Source of the DNA: Clostridia bacterium
GTDB taxonomy: Bacteria > Bacillota > Clostridia > TANB77 > CAG-508
Length of the DNA: 64,000 nt
Reading direction: 5' to 3'
Assembly: GCA_017510825.1 (NCBI GenBank)
Contig: JAFWMA010000016.1
Coordinates: 62,001 to 126,000, forward strand
In this document: one piece after another, positions 16,181 to 24,164 of the stretch
Layout: each line of letters begins with the position of its first letter
Position numbering within the stretch: position 1 is the first letter of the stretch
Translations under genes and position numbers: made by a program
The notes under the pieces: generated by a model
Told to the model about the DNA's origin: nothing
The model's input: only the letters and a program-made list of their open reading frames with translations
Databases searched by the model: none

Positions 16181-16813
16181 ATGTTAAAGAATATTGAAGT
16201 TTTATATCATAGTAGTATAAGAATAGAAGAAGGAAATGTTATTTACATTGATCCATTTAAAATTGAATCAAGCTATAGTGATGCAGATATTATTTTCATA
16301 ACACACGACCACTATGATCACTTTTCGGAGGATGATATTGATGTAATTAGAAAAAATAGTACAGTAATAATTGTTCCACAAGGGATGAAAGATAAAGCGT
16401 TAAGAAGCGGATTTAAAGAAGATTATATAATAGCTGTAGAACCTGGAAAAAGCTATAATATCGGAGATATTATGTTTGAAACTGTACCAGCATATAATAT
16501 CAATAAAGTTTTTCATCCAAAGGAAAATGGATGGGTAGGATATGTTCTTGAAATAAAGGGAGTTAGGTACTATATAGCAGGAGATACAGACAAGAATGAA
16601 GAAAATAGTAAAGTGGAATGTGATGTGGCATTTGTTCCTGTTGGTGGAACTTATACAATGGATGCGAAAGAAGCAGCAGAACTTGTTAATGAAATAAAAC
16701 CAAAAATAGCAGTACCAATTCATTATGGAAGTATAGTTGGAACAAAAAAAGATGCAATTGATTTTGTTGATTTATTAAGTAAGGATATTGAAGGAAGAAT
16801 ATTAATGAAATAG
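16181..16813 (+). CDS. MBL-fold metal-dependent hydrolase
   Basis: 210 residues of the small UPF0173-like metallo-beta-lactamase group. Metal site THDHYDHF at about 40-47, then IAGDTDKNEE (second His/Asp region, about 131-140) and a late PIHYGS histidine near 181. Substrate not predictable from sequence. AAGGAG precedes the ATG. It follows dtd in an apparent two-gene operon. The 194 bp after it (16814-17007) hold no gene; a TATAAT-like box near 16950 may serve the next gene. Confidence 0.85.
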   Translation: MLKNIEVLYHSSIRIEEGNVIYIDPFKIESSYSDADIIFITHDHYDHFSEDDIDVIRKNSTVIIVPQGMKDKALRSGFKEDYIIAVEPGKSYNIGDIMFETVPAYNINKVFHPKENGWVGYVLEIKGVRYYIAGDTDKNEENSKVECDVAFVPVGGTYTMDAKEAAELVNEIKPKIAVPIHYGSIVGTKKDAIDFVDLLSKDIEGRILMK

Positions 16814-17007
16814 GAATTTAACAAGTTCTACTAATCATAGATGCGCGAACTAATTTTCCTGCACCTTAATCAAAGTTCTTGTCTGGAACGATACAAAACT
16901 AAAAAACAGTAAACATAGAAAATACTGGAAAAATAATTGTATTTATGATATAATATAGTTAAGTTCTTTCAAAAAGTCAGAAGCTAATACAAGAGAGGAG
17001 AGAACTT

Positions 17008-17463
17008 ATGAAGTTTAAGAAAGTTGGATTAATAGCAGGACTATTGTGCCTTGCATTATGTTCCTTTCTTTTGGGGTACTTTAATGGGCAAAGCCAAAAG
17101 ATAGAAGCACAAATGTGGGATTCTCCAAAATGGATAGTTCTGGGTGAGTTCGATATTGATGGACTGAACTACACTCCCATGAAGGAGATAGCTGTTGATG
17201 GCTATGAATTTGTGGAGGTTAAGGTGGAGTATGCTGCCAAGGACGACATCTTCATGTTGGCCGAGGTTTGCTATGAAGTTGATGAAGGCTGGCCGAGAGC
17301 TCGCCTCAATCCTTTAGCTAAAGAAGGAGAGATGATTGTAAAAGCTCCAATCAAGAAAGGATCTCGTTTCCAAATTTTAACTCAGGCTTTCCAAAAAGAC
17401 TGCAGTTATGATGGAGACTATATAGTTGATAAGATAAAACTATCTTATCGGCTTACAAACTAA
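17008..17463 (+). CDS. Hypothetical secreted or anchored protein, atypical composition
   Basis: 151 residues. Residues 7-25 are hydrophobic (GLIAGLLCLALCSFLLGYFN), a signal anchor or signal peptide. The rest is a compact domain starting WDSPKWIVLGEFDIDGLNY, with no recognised family. Codon use is clearly richer in G and C than the surrounding genes (GAG, GGC, CGC, CTC), like the gene at 7254. GAGAGGAGAG precedes the ATG. Segments before and after the gene are complementary: TTCTTTC with GAAAGAA, and AGTCAGAAGC with GCTTCTGACT. Function unknown. Confidence 0.65.
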   Translation: MKFKKVGLIAGLLCLALCSFLLGYFNGQSQKIEAQMWDSPKWIVLGEFDIDGLNYTPMKEIAVDGYEFVEVKVEYAAKDDIFMLAEVCYEVDEGWPRARLNPLAKEGEMIVKAPIKKGSRFQILTQAFQKDCSYDGDYIVDKIKLSYRLTN

Positions 17464-17488
17464 CTGAAAGAACAGGCTTCTGACTTTA

Positions 17489-17522
17489 GGGAATGTGTGA
17501 TAGTTGCACATTCTCTTTTTTT
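17489..17522 (+). terminator. Hairpin terminator
   Basis: GAATGTG (17491-17497) pairs with CACATTC (17507-17513), followed by TCTTTTTTT. Confidence 0.8.
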
Positions 17523-17534
17523 ATAAATAAGAAT

Positions 17535-17592
17535 TGGGTCACTGGGGACGGAGCAAATGACCCATTTTTGGGTCACTAGGGACAGAGCAATT
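17535..17592. repeat. Dispersed repeat family A, copy 1
   Basis: Contains GGGGACGGAG, the palindrome TGACCCATTTTTGGGTCA (17558-17575) and CTAGGGACAGAG. The same order occurs at 31399-31446 inside the spoIIIA operon. Such GGGTCA/GGGACAG palindromes resemble REP-type sequences mobilised by Y1 transposases; no transposase is present in the window. The stretch 17593-17743 shows no gene. Confidence 0.75.
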
Positions 17593-17743
17593 CACTGCCC
17601 ACATGAATAAAAGTCAATGTATAGAATTAATTGAAGAAGGTGTGTATATACCTTTCTCTAGAGTTAAGTTATGGGTCAGCTGATTTGCTTGAATTTTAAT
17701 GTGTAATGGTGCATAATATAAATGAATTTATTAATAACTAATT

Positions 17744-17971
17744 TATTAGTAAAAGGAGATTTGGTCTTAATAATGATTATAGGTTTTCTAACTTTTGCAA
17801 TGATAGTGACGGTAATTATTATGAACTTCGGAACTCAGATTCACTTTTTAGATGGAAGTTTAATTCTTCAAATATATACAACAGAATAGAGGTAGGTAAG
17901 AAATATCGCTTTACTGTTGTAGGATACAGGGTGGTTTTTCTATCTATGTATGAAAACATAATTGAATTTAC
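17744..17971 (+). pseudogene. Remnant of a surface lipoprotein-like gene
   Basis: An open frame without a start codon reads ISKRRFGLNNDYRFSNFCND, later NRIEVGKKYRFTVVGYRVVF and LSMYENIIEFTKK. The GKKYRFTVVGYR-x5-MYENI pattern resembles the C-terminal domain of small clostridial lipoproteins. Both ends are missing and the 3' end runs directly into a MITE fragment at 17972. Identification is weak; the frame's conservation of a protein-like pattern is the main support. Confidence 0.4.
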
Positions 17972-18023
17972 TAAAAAGGCGCCGTCCCATTTCAACCAAC
18001 TTGACTTAGCTGTGAATTATAAC
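17972..18023 (-). mobile_element. Fragment of MITE family D
   Basis: 51 of these bases match the reverse complement of the left end of the element at 19483-19632 with seven mismatches, including the terminal AGCTGTGAATTATAAC. Only one end is present; it borders the lipoprotein remnant and lies just upstream of the SOS boxes. Confidence 0.65.
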
Positions 18024-18052
18024 TGTTTGTTTCTAAAAATAAAACAATTTTA

Positions 18053-18066
18053 CGAACAAGTGTTTA
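18053..18066. promoter_or_regulatory. LexA (SOS) box 1
   Basis: CGAACAAGTGTTTA matches the Gram-positive SOS box (CGAAC-N4-GTTCG type) except near the 3' end. Located 64 bp before the polymerase start. Confidence 0.7.
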
Positions 18067-18096
18067 CAAACGATTTAAAATATGATATACTATATA

Positions 18097-18110
18097 AGAA
18101 CATAAGTTTG
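18097..18110. promoter_or_regulatory. LexA (SOS) box 2
   Basis: AGAACATAAGTTTG keeps the GAAC-N4-GTTY core. It lies 44 bp downstream of box 1, overlapping the likely -10/start region (TATGATATACTATAT at 18081-18095), where LexA would block transcription. Confidence 0.6.
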
Positions 18111-18129
18111 TAAATAAGGGGGCATTAAC

Positions 18130-19383
18130 TTGAAAAGATATTTGTGCATAGATTTAAAAACATTTTTTGCAAGTGTAGAGTGTGTTGAACGAGGGCTAGA
18201 TCCATTTAAAACAAATTTAGTAGTTGCAGATCCAAGCAGAGGAAAAGGTGCAATATGTTTAGCGATAAGCCCTAAACTAAAAAGCATGGGAATACGAAAT
18301 AGATGCAGACTTTATGAAATTCCTCAAAATGTAAAATATATAACAGCTTTACCTAGAATGAAAAAGTATATTGAATATTCAGCTAATATATACGAAGTTT
18401 ATTTAAAATATATTTCAAAAGATGATATTCATGTTTATTCGATAGATGAAGCTTTCTTAGATGTAACCAATTATCTTAATCTTTATAAAAAAAATCCTGT
18501 AGAAATAGCTAAAATGATAATGAAAGATATATTTCAAACTTATGGGATTACTGCAACAGCAGGAGTAGGTACTAATATGTATTTAACAAAAGTAGCACTA
18601 GATATAACAGCCAAACATAGCCCAACTAATATAGGGATATTAGATGAAGAAAAATATAAAAAGAAATTGTGGCATCATAAACCATTAATAGATTTTTGGC
18701 AAGTAGGTAGAGGAATTGAAAGAAGACTTAATAAAATGAGGATTTATGATATGTATGATGTTGCTCATTGTGAGGAGAAAAGATTATATAAGGAATTTGG
18801 AATAAATGCAGAATATTTAATAGATCATGCATGGGGACGAGAGAAGTGCACAATTCAAGATATTAAAAATTATGTTCCAAAGTCGAAATCAATTTCAAAT
18901 TCACAAATATTATTTGAAGATTATCCATTTGAAAAAGCTAGAATAGTTTTGAAAGAGATGGTTGAAATGGGAAGTTTGAGGTTAATTGAAAAGGATTTAT
19001 TAACAAATACTGTACAATTAACTATAGGATATTCAAAAGATATAGTAGAGCCCACAGGAGGGACTGGAAGAACAAGAACTCCAACAAATGTGTATTCAGA
19101 ATTAGTTAAAGCTTTTTTAGAGGTCTATGACAGAACTACAAATAGAAATGCAAAAATTAGAAAAATAAGTGTGGGATTTTCAAAAGTAATAGAAACAGAA
19201 AATGTGCAATTAAGTTTATTTACAAATCAAGAAAAAATTGATAGAGAACGAAGACTAGAGCTTACAATAAATAGTTTAAAAAACAAGATGGGAAAAAATG
19301 CAGTACTTCGTGGGATGAATCTGCAAGATGGTGCAACAGCACAAATAAGAAATAAATTAATAGGAGGACATAATGGTGAATGA
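18130..19383 (+). CDS. Y-family translesion DNA polymerase (UvrX/DinB type)
   Basis: 417 residues starting at TTG 18130, the only start near the AAGGGGG site. Palm domain with KRYLCIDLKTFFASVECVER, the catalytic SIDEAFLDVT at about 104-113, and YGITATAGVGTNMYLTKVAL. It is followed by the helix-hairpin region (WQVGRGIERRLNKMRIY) and the little finger domain. This is the UvrX/UV-repair subgroup common in Firmicutes rather than canonical DinB. Copies damaged templates. Two LexA boxes upstream indicate SOS control. It overlaps the next small gene by 11 bp, as its usual partner does. Confidence 0.9.
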   Translation: MKRYLCIDLKTFFASVECVERGLDPFKTNLVVADPSRGKGAICLAISPKLKSMGIRNRCRLYEIPQNVKYITALPRMKKYIEYSANIYEVYLKYISKDDIHVYSIDEAFLDVTNYLNLYKKNPVEIAKMIMKDIFQTYGITATAGVGTNMYLTKVALDITAKHSPTNIGILDEEKYKKKLWHHKPLIDFWQVGRGIERRLNKMRIYDMYDVAHCEEKRLYKEFGINAEYLIDHAWGREKCTIQDIKNYVPKSKSISNSQILFEDYPFEKARIVLKEMVEMGSLRLIEKDLLTNTVQLTIGYSKDIVEPTGGTGRTRTPTNVYSELVKAFLEVYDRTTNRNAKIRKISVGFSKVIETENVQLSLFTNQEKIDRERRLELTINSLKNKMGKNAVLRGMNLQDGATAQIRNKLIGGHNGE

Positions 19384-19510
19384 TTATCAAGATAGAGCAA
19401 AGCAATTTATGCCATTTGATGCATTAAAAGGATTGCAAGATGAACTGAGAAAAAAAGAAGGAAATGAGGAAGAAGAAGAAATGTTACAATTCACAGCTGA
19501 GTCATGTTAG
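19373..19510 (+). CDS. Small polymerase-associated protein, C-terminus replaced by a MITE
   Basis: 45 residues beginning MVNDYQDRAKQFMPFDALKG. The pattern RAKQFMPFDALKGLQDELR is typical of the short YolD-like protein encoded after UvrX-type polymerases in Clostridia. AGGAGG at 19361-19366 precedes ATG 19373, which overlaps the polymerase gene. Residues after about 37 (LQFTAESC) are encoded by the left end of a MITE starting at 19483, which brings in the stop codon. The usual partner is about twice this length, so this copy is truncated and may be inactive. Confidence 0.65.
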   Translation: MVNDYQDRAKQFMPFDALKGLQDELRKKEGNEEEEEMLQFTAESC

Positions 19511-19632
19511 TTGAAAAGTGACGGTGCCTTTTTGGCAAACTCAAAAAGATAAAATTAAAAATAGCAGGAATAAGAATTTGCTCAAAAGACCGTCCATAAA
19601 GACCAGCAGTTAAATTGGCTGTGAATTGCAAC
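19483..19632. mobile_element. MITE-like element, family D
   Basis: 150 bp bounded by inverted repeats GTTACAATTCACAGCT (19483-19498) and GGCTGTGAATTGCAAC (19617-19632), with two mismatches between arms. No coding content. Related ends occur at 56853-56985, and part of its left interior recurs at 17972-18023. It inserted within the small gene at 19373. Confidence 0.75.
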
Positions 19633-19692
19633 TAAAAAAAGAAAAATAATATAAAACTACTGCACAAAATGTAAAAATATGGTAAAATATTA

Positions 19693-19722
19693 ACTGCCGC
19701 CAAATTTTGGAAGGCAGTCTTT
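19693..19722 (+). terminator. Hairpin with T run in the leader of a micro-ORF
   Basis: ACTGCC and GGCAGT pair, with a CCAAA/TTTTGG inner stem, followed by CTTTT. A TATGGTAAAATATT box lies just upstream and the micro-ORF at 19750 just downstream, so it may act as an attenuator. Confidence 0.5.
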
Positions 19723-19749
19723 TATTGAAGACGGAAAGGAGGGATTAAA

Positions 19750-19866
19750 ATGAATGTTTCAGAGGTGATTTTGATTTTAGTTGACAAACTAATAGAAGAG
19801 CATGACCTAAATAATCAGATTAAATCAGATCAAGCAAAAGAAGAGACTACAACTAGTAATACATAA
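19750..19866 (+). CDS. Micro-ORF of 38 residues
   Basis: Starts MNVSEVILILVDKLIEEHDL and ends in a polar Lys/Glu/Thr tail. The AAGGAGG site is ideally spaced and the ORF is bracketed by a leader hairpin and a strong terminator (19871-19910), so it is likely expressed. An amphipathic helix seems probable; no family recognised. It could be a small regulatory peptide. Confidence 0.55.
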   Translation: MNVSEVILILVDKLIEEHDLNNQIKSDQAKEETTTSNT

Positions 19867-19870
19867 TAAC

Positions 19871-19910
19871 AAAGAAAAAGGAAAGCATGCAGGCTTTCCT
19901 TTTTCTTTTA
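19871..19910. terminator. Strong symmetric terminator
   Basis: AAAGAAAAAGGAAAGC pairs with GCTTTCCTTTTTCTTT (16 bp) with A and T rich flanks. The remaining gap to 20127 shows no gene or known riboswitch. Confidence 0.85.
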
Positions 19911-20127
19911 AAATTTTTTATTTGAATATTTCAGAAGCTTTATTCAATATAATAATAACATATTTGGAAGAAGATGTCAATTAATTTTAAAAAATTTACT
20001 TAGCAAAAACGAAAAAATATAAATAATTTTACAGGAAATATAGACATTAAATGCAAAATATTGTAAAATAAATATTATAATAAATTTTATCATAAAAGTC
20101 AATAATTTTACGAAAGGATTTTTTACA

Positions 20128-21501
20128 ATGAAGGTTAAATTTGTTACATTAGGATGTAAAACAAATAAATATGAATCTAATGCAATGGAACAAAGCTTTA
20201 TTAAGCATGGTTATGAAATAAGCAGTGAAAAAGAAGACACTTCAGATATATATATAGTAAACACTTGTAGTGTAACAAATGTTGCTGAAAGAAAATCAAG
20301 GCAAATGCTAAGAAAAGTAAAGAGCAAAAATCCGAATGCAATTGTAGTTGCATGTGGTTGTTATGCTCAGGTTGCTAAACAAGAAATCGAAGAAATTCCG
20401 GAAGTGAATTTAATATTGGGTGTAAATGAAAAAAATAACATAGTAGAAATTGTAGAAGAATATATAAAAAATCATAAAAAGGTAATAAAAGTTACAGATG
20501 TAATGCATGAATGTGAGTTTCAAGATTTTGGAACAACAACATTTACAGAACAGACAAGAGCAGTAGTAAAGATTCAAGATGGGTGTGATAGATTTTGTAC
20601 ATACTGTATAATTCCTTATGCAAGAGGTCGTGTGAGAAGTAGAAATCCACAAAACATAATAGAAGAAATATCTAAAATTGCAGAAAAGGGATTAAAAGAA
20701 GTAGTACTAACAGGAATACATATAGCTTCATATGGGAAAGATTTTAACAATGAAACAGCATTGAAGTATAGAGAGTTATTTGGATATAATGAAGAGTATC
20801 AAAAATATAATCCGAATGATGATCTTCACTCAGGTGGATTCAGATTTATCGAGCTATTAGAGCAAATTAATAAAATTGATGGAATTGAAAGAATTAGACT
20901 AGGTTCAATAGAACCAAAACTAATAACAGAAGAGTGGGTTGCAAGACTATCACAAATAGAAAAAGTTTGTAAACACTTTCATCTATCATTGCAAAGTGGA
21001 TGTAATGAAACTTTAAAAAGAATGAATAGAAGATATACAATAGAAGAATTTGAACAAGCAGTTAAAGTATTAAGAAATACATGGAAGGATGCATGTTTAA
21101 CTACAGATATAATAGTTGGATTTCCAGGAGAAACAGAAGAAGAATTTAAGCAAACTTATGAATTTTTGAAAAAAATAAAATTTTATAAAATGCATATTTT
21201 TAAATACTCACAAAGGCGTGGAACAAAGGCAGAATCTATGCCAAACCAAATAGATGGAAAGATAAAAGAAGAAAGAAGCAAAAAGCTAATAGAATTATCA
21301 AGCAAAAATCAAAGATATTATAATGAAGAATATATTGGAAAAATGGTTAAGGTTTTATTTGAAGAAAAAGACGGTGAGTATTATAAAGGCCATACTGAAA
21401 ATTACGCATTAGTAATGAAAAAAAGTGATAGCGACTTGATAAATAAAATAGTTGATGTTAAAATAGAAAGAGCAGAAAATGACTGTATTTTTGGACTATA
21501 G
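20128..21501 (+). CDS. mtaB: tRNA t6A37 methylthiotransferase MtaB
   Basis: 457 residues. Radical-SAM methylthiotransferase that converts t6A to ms2t6A at position 37 of tRNAs reading ANN codons. The N-terminal UPF0004 domain has its cysteines in TLGCKTNKYES, NTCSVTN and CGCYAQ; the radical-SAM triad is CDRFCTYC (about 152-159); the TRAM domain ends the protein. GCKTNKYES and SVTNVAERKSRQ mark it as MtaB rather than MiaB or RimO. AAAGGA precedes the ATG. metK, which makes its cosubstrate SAM, follows after 24 bp, a functionally sensible pairing. Confidence 0.93.
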   Translation: MKVKFVTLGCKTNKYESNAMEQSFIKHGYEISSEKEDTSDIYIVNTCSVTNVAERKSRQMLRKVKSKNPNAIVVACGCYAQVAKQEIEEIPEVNLILGVNEKNNIVEIVEEYIKNHKKVIKVTDVMHECEFQDFGTTTFTEQTRAVVKIQDGCDRFCTYCIIPYARGRVRSRNPQNIIEEISKIAEKGLKEVVLTGIHIASYGKDFNNETALKYRELFGYNEEYQKYNPNDDLHSGGFRFIELLEQINKIDGIERIRLGSIEPKLITEEWVARLSQIEKVCKHFHLSLQSGCNETLKRMNRRYTIEEFEQAVKVLRNTWKDACLTTDIIVGFPGETEEEFKQTYEFLKKIKFYKMHIFKYSQRRGTKAESMPNQIDGKIKEERSKKLIELSSKNQRYYNEEYIGKMVKVLFEEKDGEYYKGHTENYALVMKKSDSDLINKIVDVKIERAENDCIFGL

Positions 21502-21525
21502 TATGTAGTATAAAAGGAGGATTTG

Positions 21526-22668
21526 ATGAAACAATTATTTACATCTGAAAGTGTAACAGAAGGACATCCAGACAAATTATGTGATTATATTTCAGATAGT
21601 GTACTAGACGCATGTTTAGAACAAGACAAATATTCAAGAGTAGCATGTGAAGCAATGGCTGGAAAAGGAAAAATTTTTGTTACAGGAGAAATAACAACAA
21701 ACGCAAAAATAGATATAGAAGAGATAGTAAGAGATACTCTTAAAGAGATAGGTTATGATAATGCAAAAACAGATATTGATTATAAAACTTGTGAAGTTAT
21801 AGTTAATATATCAAAACAGTCATCAGATATTGCACTAGGAGTAGACAAATCATATGAAGAGAAAAAAGGACAAAAAGTTAAATCTGGAGGAGCTGGAGAC
21901 CAAGGATTAATGTTTGGCTATGCAACAAATGAAACCGAAGATTATATGCCAATGCCAATTCACCTAGCACATAAATTATCAAAAAGATTAAGTGAAGTAA
22001 GAAAAAATGGAGAACTAAAATATATAAGACCAGATGGAAAAACTCAAGTAACAGTTGAGTATAAAAAAAATAAACCAATTAGGATTGATACAATAGTAGT
22101 ATCTACTCAACATCTAGAAGATATAGATTTAGACACTTTAAAAAAAGACATTATGGAGAAAGTAATAAGAGAAAAAATTGCAGAAGAACTACTAGATGAT
22201 GAAACAAAATATTATATTAACCCAACAGGAAGATTCGTTATAGGTGGACCTTTAGGAGATAGTGGATTAACAGGAAGAAAGATAATTGTAGATACGTATG
22301 GCGGATTTGCAAGACACGGAGGAGGTGCATTTTCAGGTAAGGATCCAACAAAGGTAGATAGGTCTGCTGCATATATGGCAAGATATATTGCAAAAAATAT
22401 AGTTGCAAATGGATACGCTGAAAAATGTGAAATTCAATTATCTTATGCAATAGGAGTTGCAAAGCCAGTATCAATATTAGTTGAAACATTTGGAACTGGA
22501 AAAATAAACGATAAAGAAATTGCAGAATTAGTATATAAAGAATTTGATTTAACTCCAGATGGAATTATGAAGACATTGGACTTAAGAAGGCCAATTTATA
22601 AACAAACAACAAACTATGGTCACTTTGGAAAAAATGATTTACCATGGGAAAAAATTATAAAAATATAA
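21526..22668 (+). CDS. metK: S-adenosylmethionine synthetase
   Basis: 380 residues from ATG 21526 (AAAGGAGG upstream; a TTG directly before it is in frame but closer to the site). Makes SAM from methionine and ATP. Signatures: [16 protein letters not shown] (His14 and magnesium-binding Asp), the [12 protein letters not shown] hexapeptide region near 123-134 and [20 protein letters not shown] near 261-280 (phosphate-binding loop and Lys). Length matches the family. No S-box riboswitch is visible before metK or before mtaB. Confidence 0.97.
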   Translation: MKQLFTSESVTEGHPDKLCDYISDSVLDACLEQDKYSRVACEAMAGKGKIFVTGEITTNAKIDIEEIVRDTLKEIGYDNAKTDIDYKTCEVIVNISKQSSDIALGVDKSYEEKKGQKVKSGGAGDQGLMFGYATNETEDYMPMPIHLAHKLSKRLSEVRKNGELKYIRPDGKTQVTVEYKKNKPIRIDTIVVSTQHLEDIDLDTLKKDIMEKVIREKIAEELLDDETKYYINPTGRFVIGGPLGDSGLTGRKIIVDTYGGFARHGGGAFSGKDPTKVDRSAAYMARYIAKNIVANGYAEKCEIQLSYAIGVAKPVSILVETFGTGKINDKEIAELVYKEFDLTPDGIMKTLDLRRPIYKQTTNYGHFGKNDLPWEKIIKI

Positions 22669-22710
22669 AAATTGATTATTATATTTTTATTATGAGAGGA
22701 GACAATAATT

Positions 22711-23346
22711 ATGAAAAAATTAATTTTTGCAACACAAAATGATGGAAAATTAAACCAAGTAAGAGAATTATTAAAATTAAACAATGTAGAAGGATTTGAA
22801 ATAACCTCTGCAAAAGAAGTGGGATTTTTTGATGATGTTGAAGAAACAGGAAAAACATTTGAGGAAAATGCATACATTAAAGCCGAAGCATTAAATAATT
22901 ATTGCAAGAAGAATAATATTAATGATGTAATTATTTTTGCAGATGACTCTGGCTTATGTGTAGATAAATTAGATGGAGCTCCTGGACTATATTCAGCTAG
23001 ATTTGCTGGAGAAGGAGCAACAGATGAAGAAAAAAGAGAAAAAATAATGGAATATATGAAAGAATACCAAGAAGATAAAGATAGAACAGCAAGTTTTATT
23101 ACAGTAATGGTGGCTATTTTACCAAATAAAGAAAAAATAATAGGTAAAGGAGTTTGTGAAGGAAGAATTACAAAGAAAATTGGAGAAACACCAAGTAAAC
23201 TAACCTATAATCAAGTCCTAATACCAAGTGGATTTAACAAGCCTATTTCAGAACTAACTGAAGATGAATTTAAAAGAGTTCATCACCACAGAGAGGAAGC
23301 ACTATTGCAATTGATAAAACAATTACAAGAAATAAAATGTGGATAA
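22711..23346 (+). CDS. rdgB: XTP/dITP diphosphatase (RdgB/HAM1 family)
   Basis: 211 residues. Removes non-canonical purine triphosphates such as ITP and XTP from the nucleotide pool. Motifs: FATQNDGKLNQVRELL at the N-terminus (substrate loop, normally S/T-x-N-x-x-K), ETGKTFEENAYIKAEA, ADDSGLCVDKLDGAPGLYSA (metal-binding DD, near 72-91) and the C-terminal HHHREEAL. GAGAGGAG precedes the ATG. It is 42 bp after metK in the same direction and may be cotranscribed. Confidence 0.93.
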   Translation: MKKLIFATQNDGKLNQVRELLKLNNVEGFEITSAKEVGFFDDVEETGKTFEENAYIKAEALNNYCKKNNINDVIIFADDSGLCVDKLDGAPGLYSARFAGEGATDEEKREKIMEYMKEYQEDKDRTASFITVMVAILPNKEKIIGKGVCEGRITKKIGETPSKLTYNQVLIPSGFNKPISELTEDEFKRVHHHREEALLQLIKQLQEIKCG

Positions 23347-23381
23347 AAATAATTTGAATTTTAAGAAATAAAAAACAAAAT

Positions 23382-23493
23382 AAAAGGGAATAGTTTGATT
23401 AAAATGGTACCTATAAAATAGCCATTGTATAAAAAATACTCTTTTTATACTGTCTATTATATTGGTACTATTTCACACAAAGCATTCCCTTTT
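23382..23493. repeat. Long imperfect palindrome between convergent genes
   Basis: A 112-bp stretch starting AAAAGGGAAT and ending ATTCCCTTTT, with nested inner complementarities (AAATGGTACC with GGTACTATTT; GTATAAAAA with TTTTTATAC). It would fold into one long hairpin. It sits between the convergent rdgB and XRE genes and can serve as a bidirectional terminator, or it is a small MITE. Confidence 0.65.
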
Positions 23494-23496
23494 TAA

Positions 23497-23796
23497 TTAT
23501 TCTACATCTTCAATCATTAGATTTTTTTTGCTTTTTGGATCTTCATCCCAATCATCAACTAAATTTTCGAAAGTTTCATCTTCAAAAAACTTTTTCATTG
23601 TTATTCCAAATCCATCACAAATTCTATAAAGAGTTGATATTGAGATGCTTGAACATCTACCATTTAAAAAACTGCTTAATGTAGAGTATGGTACTCCACA
23701 GCGAATAGCAAATTTATTCATTGAATATCCTCGACTGTGTGCTAAATTTTTAATTCTTCTTCTTAGCGCATAGGCTAATGTAACTTTTTTTTTCAT
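23497..23796 (-). CDS. XRE-family helix-turn-helix regulator
   Basis: 99 residues on the minus strand. Helix-turn-helix at about 12-70: LRRRIKNLAHSRGYSMNKFA, IRCGVPYSTLSSFLNG (recognition helix) and TLYRICDGFGITMKKFF, the classical HTH_3 pattern. The C-terminal 25 residues are acidic. ATG preceded by GGAGAAC. It is alone and faces away from the transketolase genes; the regulated gene is not evident. Confidence 0.85.
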   Translation of the reverse strand: MKKKVTLAYALRRRIKNLAHSRGYSMNKFAIRCGVPYSTLSSFLNGRCSSISISTLYRICDGFGITMKKFFEDETFENLVDDWDEDPKSKKNLMIEDVE

Positions 23797-24164
23797 AATA
23801 GTTCTCCAAATTTTTTTATATTATAACAGAAAAAAATAAAAATGTTAATACATTTTAACGAAAAAATACAAAACATTGGGCCATGTATTAAATAGTGTGT
23901 AGATTTTGAAAGTAAAATCAAAATTTATGCACTGATTTTTGGTGCAAGAAAAGGAATAAGAAATGGAACAATTTACAATGTCAATATACACAATAACAAA
24001 AAAATCAAAACAAAGAATGTGTTTAAATTCCAAAGTACGGGAGTTTAAACACACTCTTTGTCTATAAGAAAATAAATAAATCGTAAATTGAAACCTAAAA
24101 ATCTCTAGACAAAAAAATAATCTTATGATAGCATAATACTATAAAATGAAAGGAATAGAGATTT
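23797..24164. other. Intergenic region with a large hairpin
   Basis: No gene seen. A 17-bp near-perfect inverted repeat, CAAAGAATGTGTTTAAA (24010-24026) with TTTAAACACACTCTTTG (24044-24060), would form a strong RNA stem; a smaller TGCAC/GTGCA stem lies near 23926-23944. The promoter of the transketolase pair should lie at about 24070-24150; a TATGATAGCATAATACT stretch is the best candidate. Confidence 0.45.

Noticed and set aside
21481-21526. SAM riboswitch before metK
   Set aside because: Only 24 bp separate mtaB and metK and no S-box-like stems are visible; the mtaB leader also lacks them.
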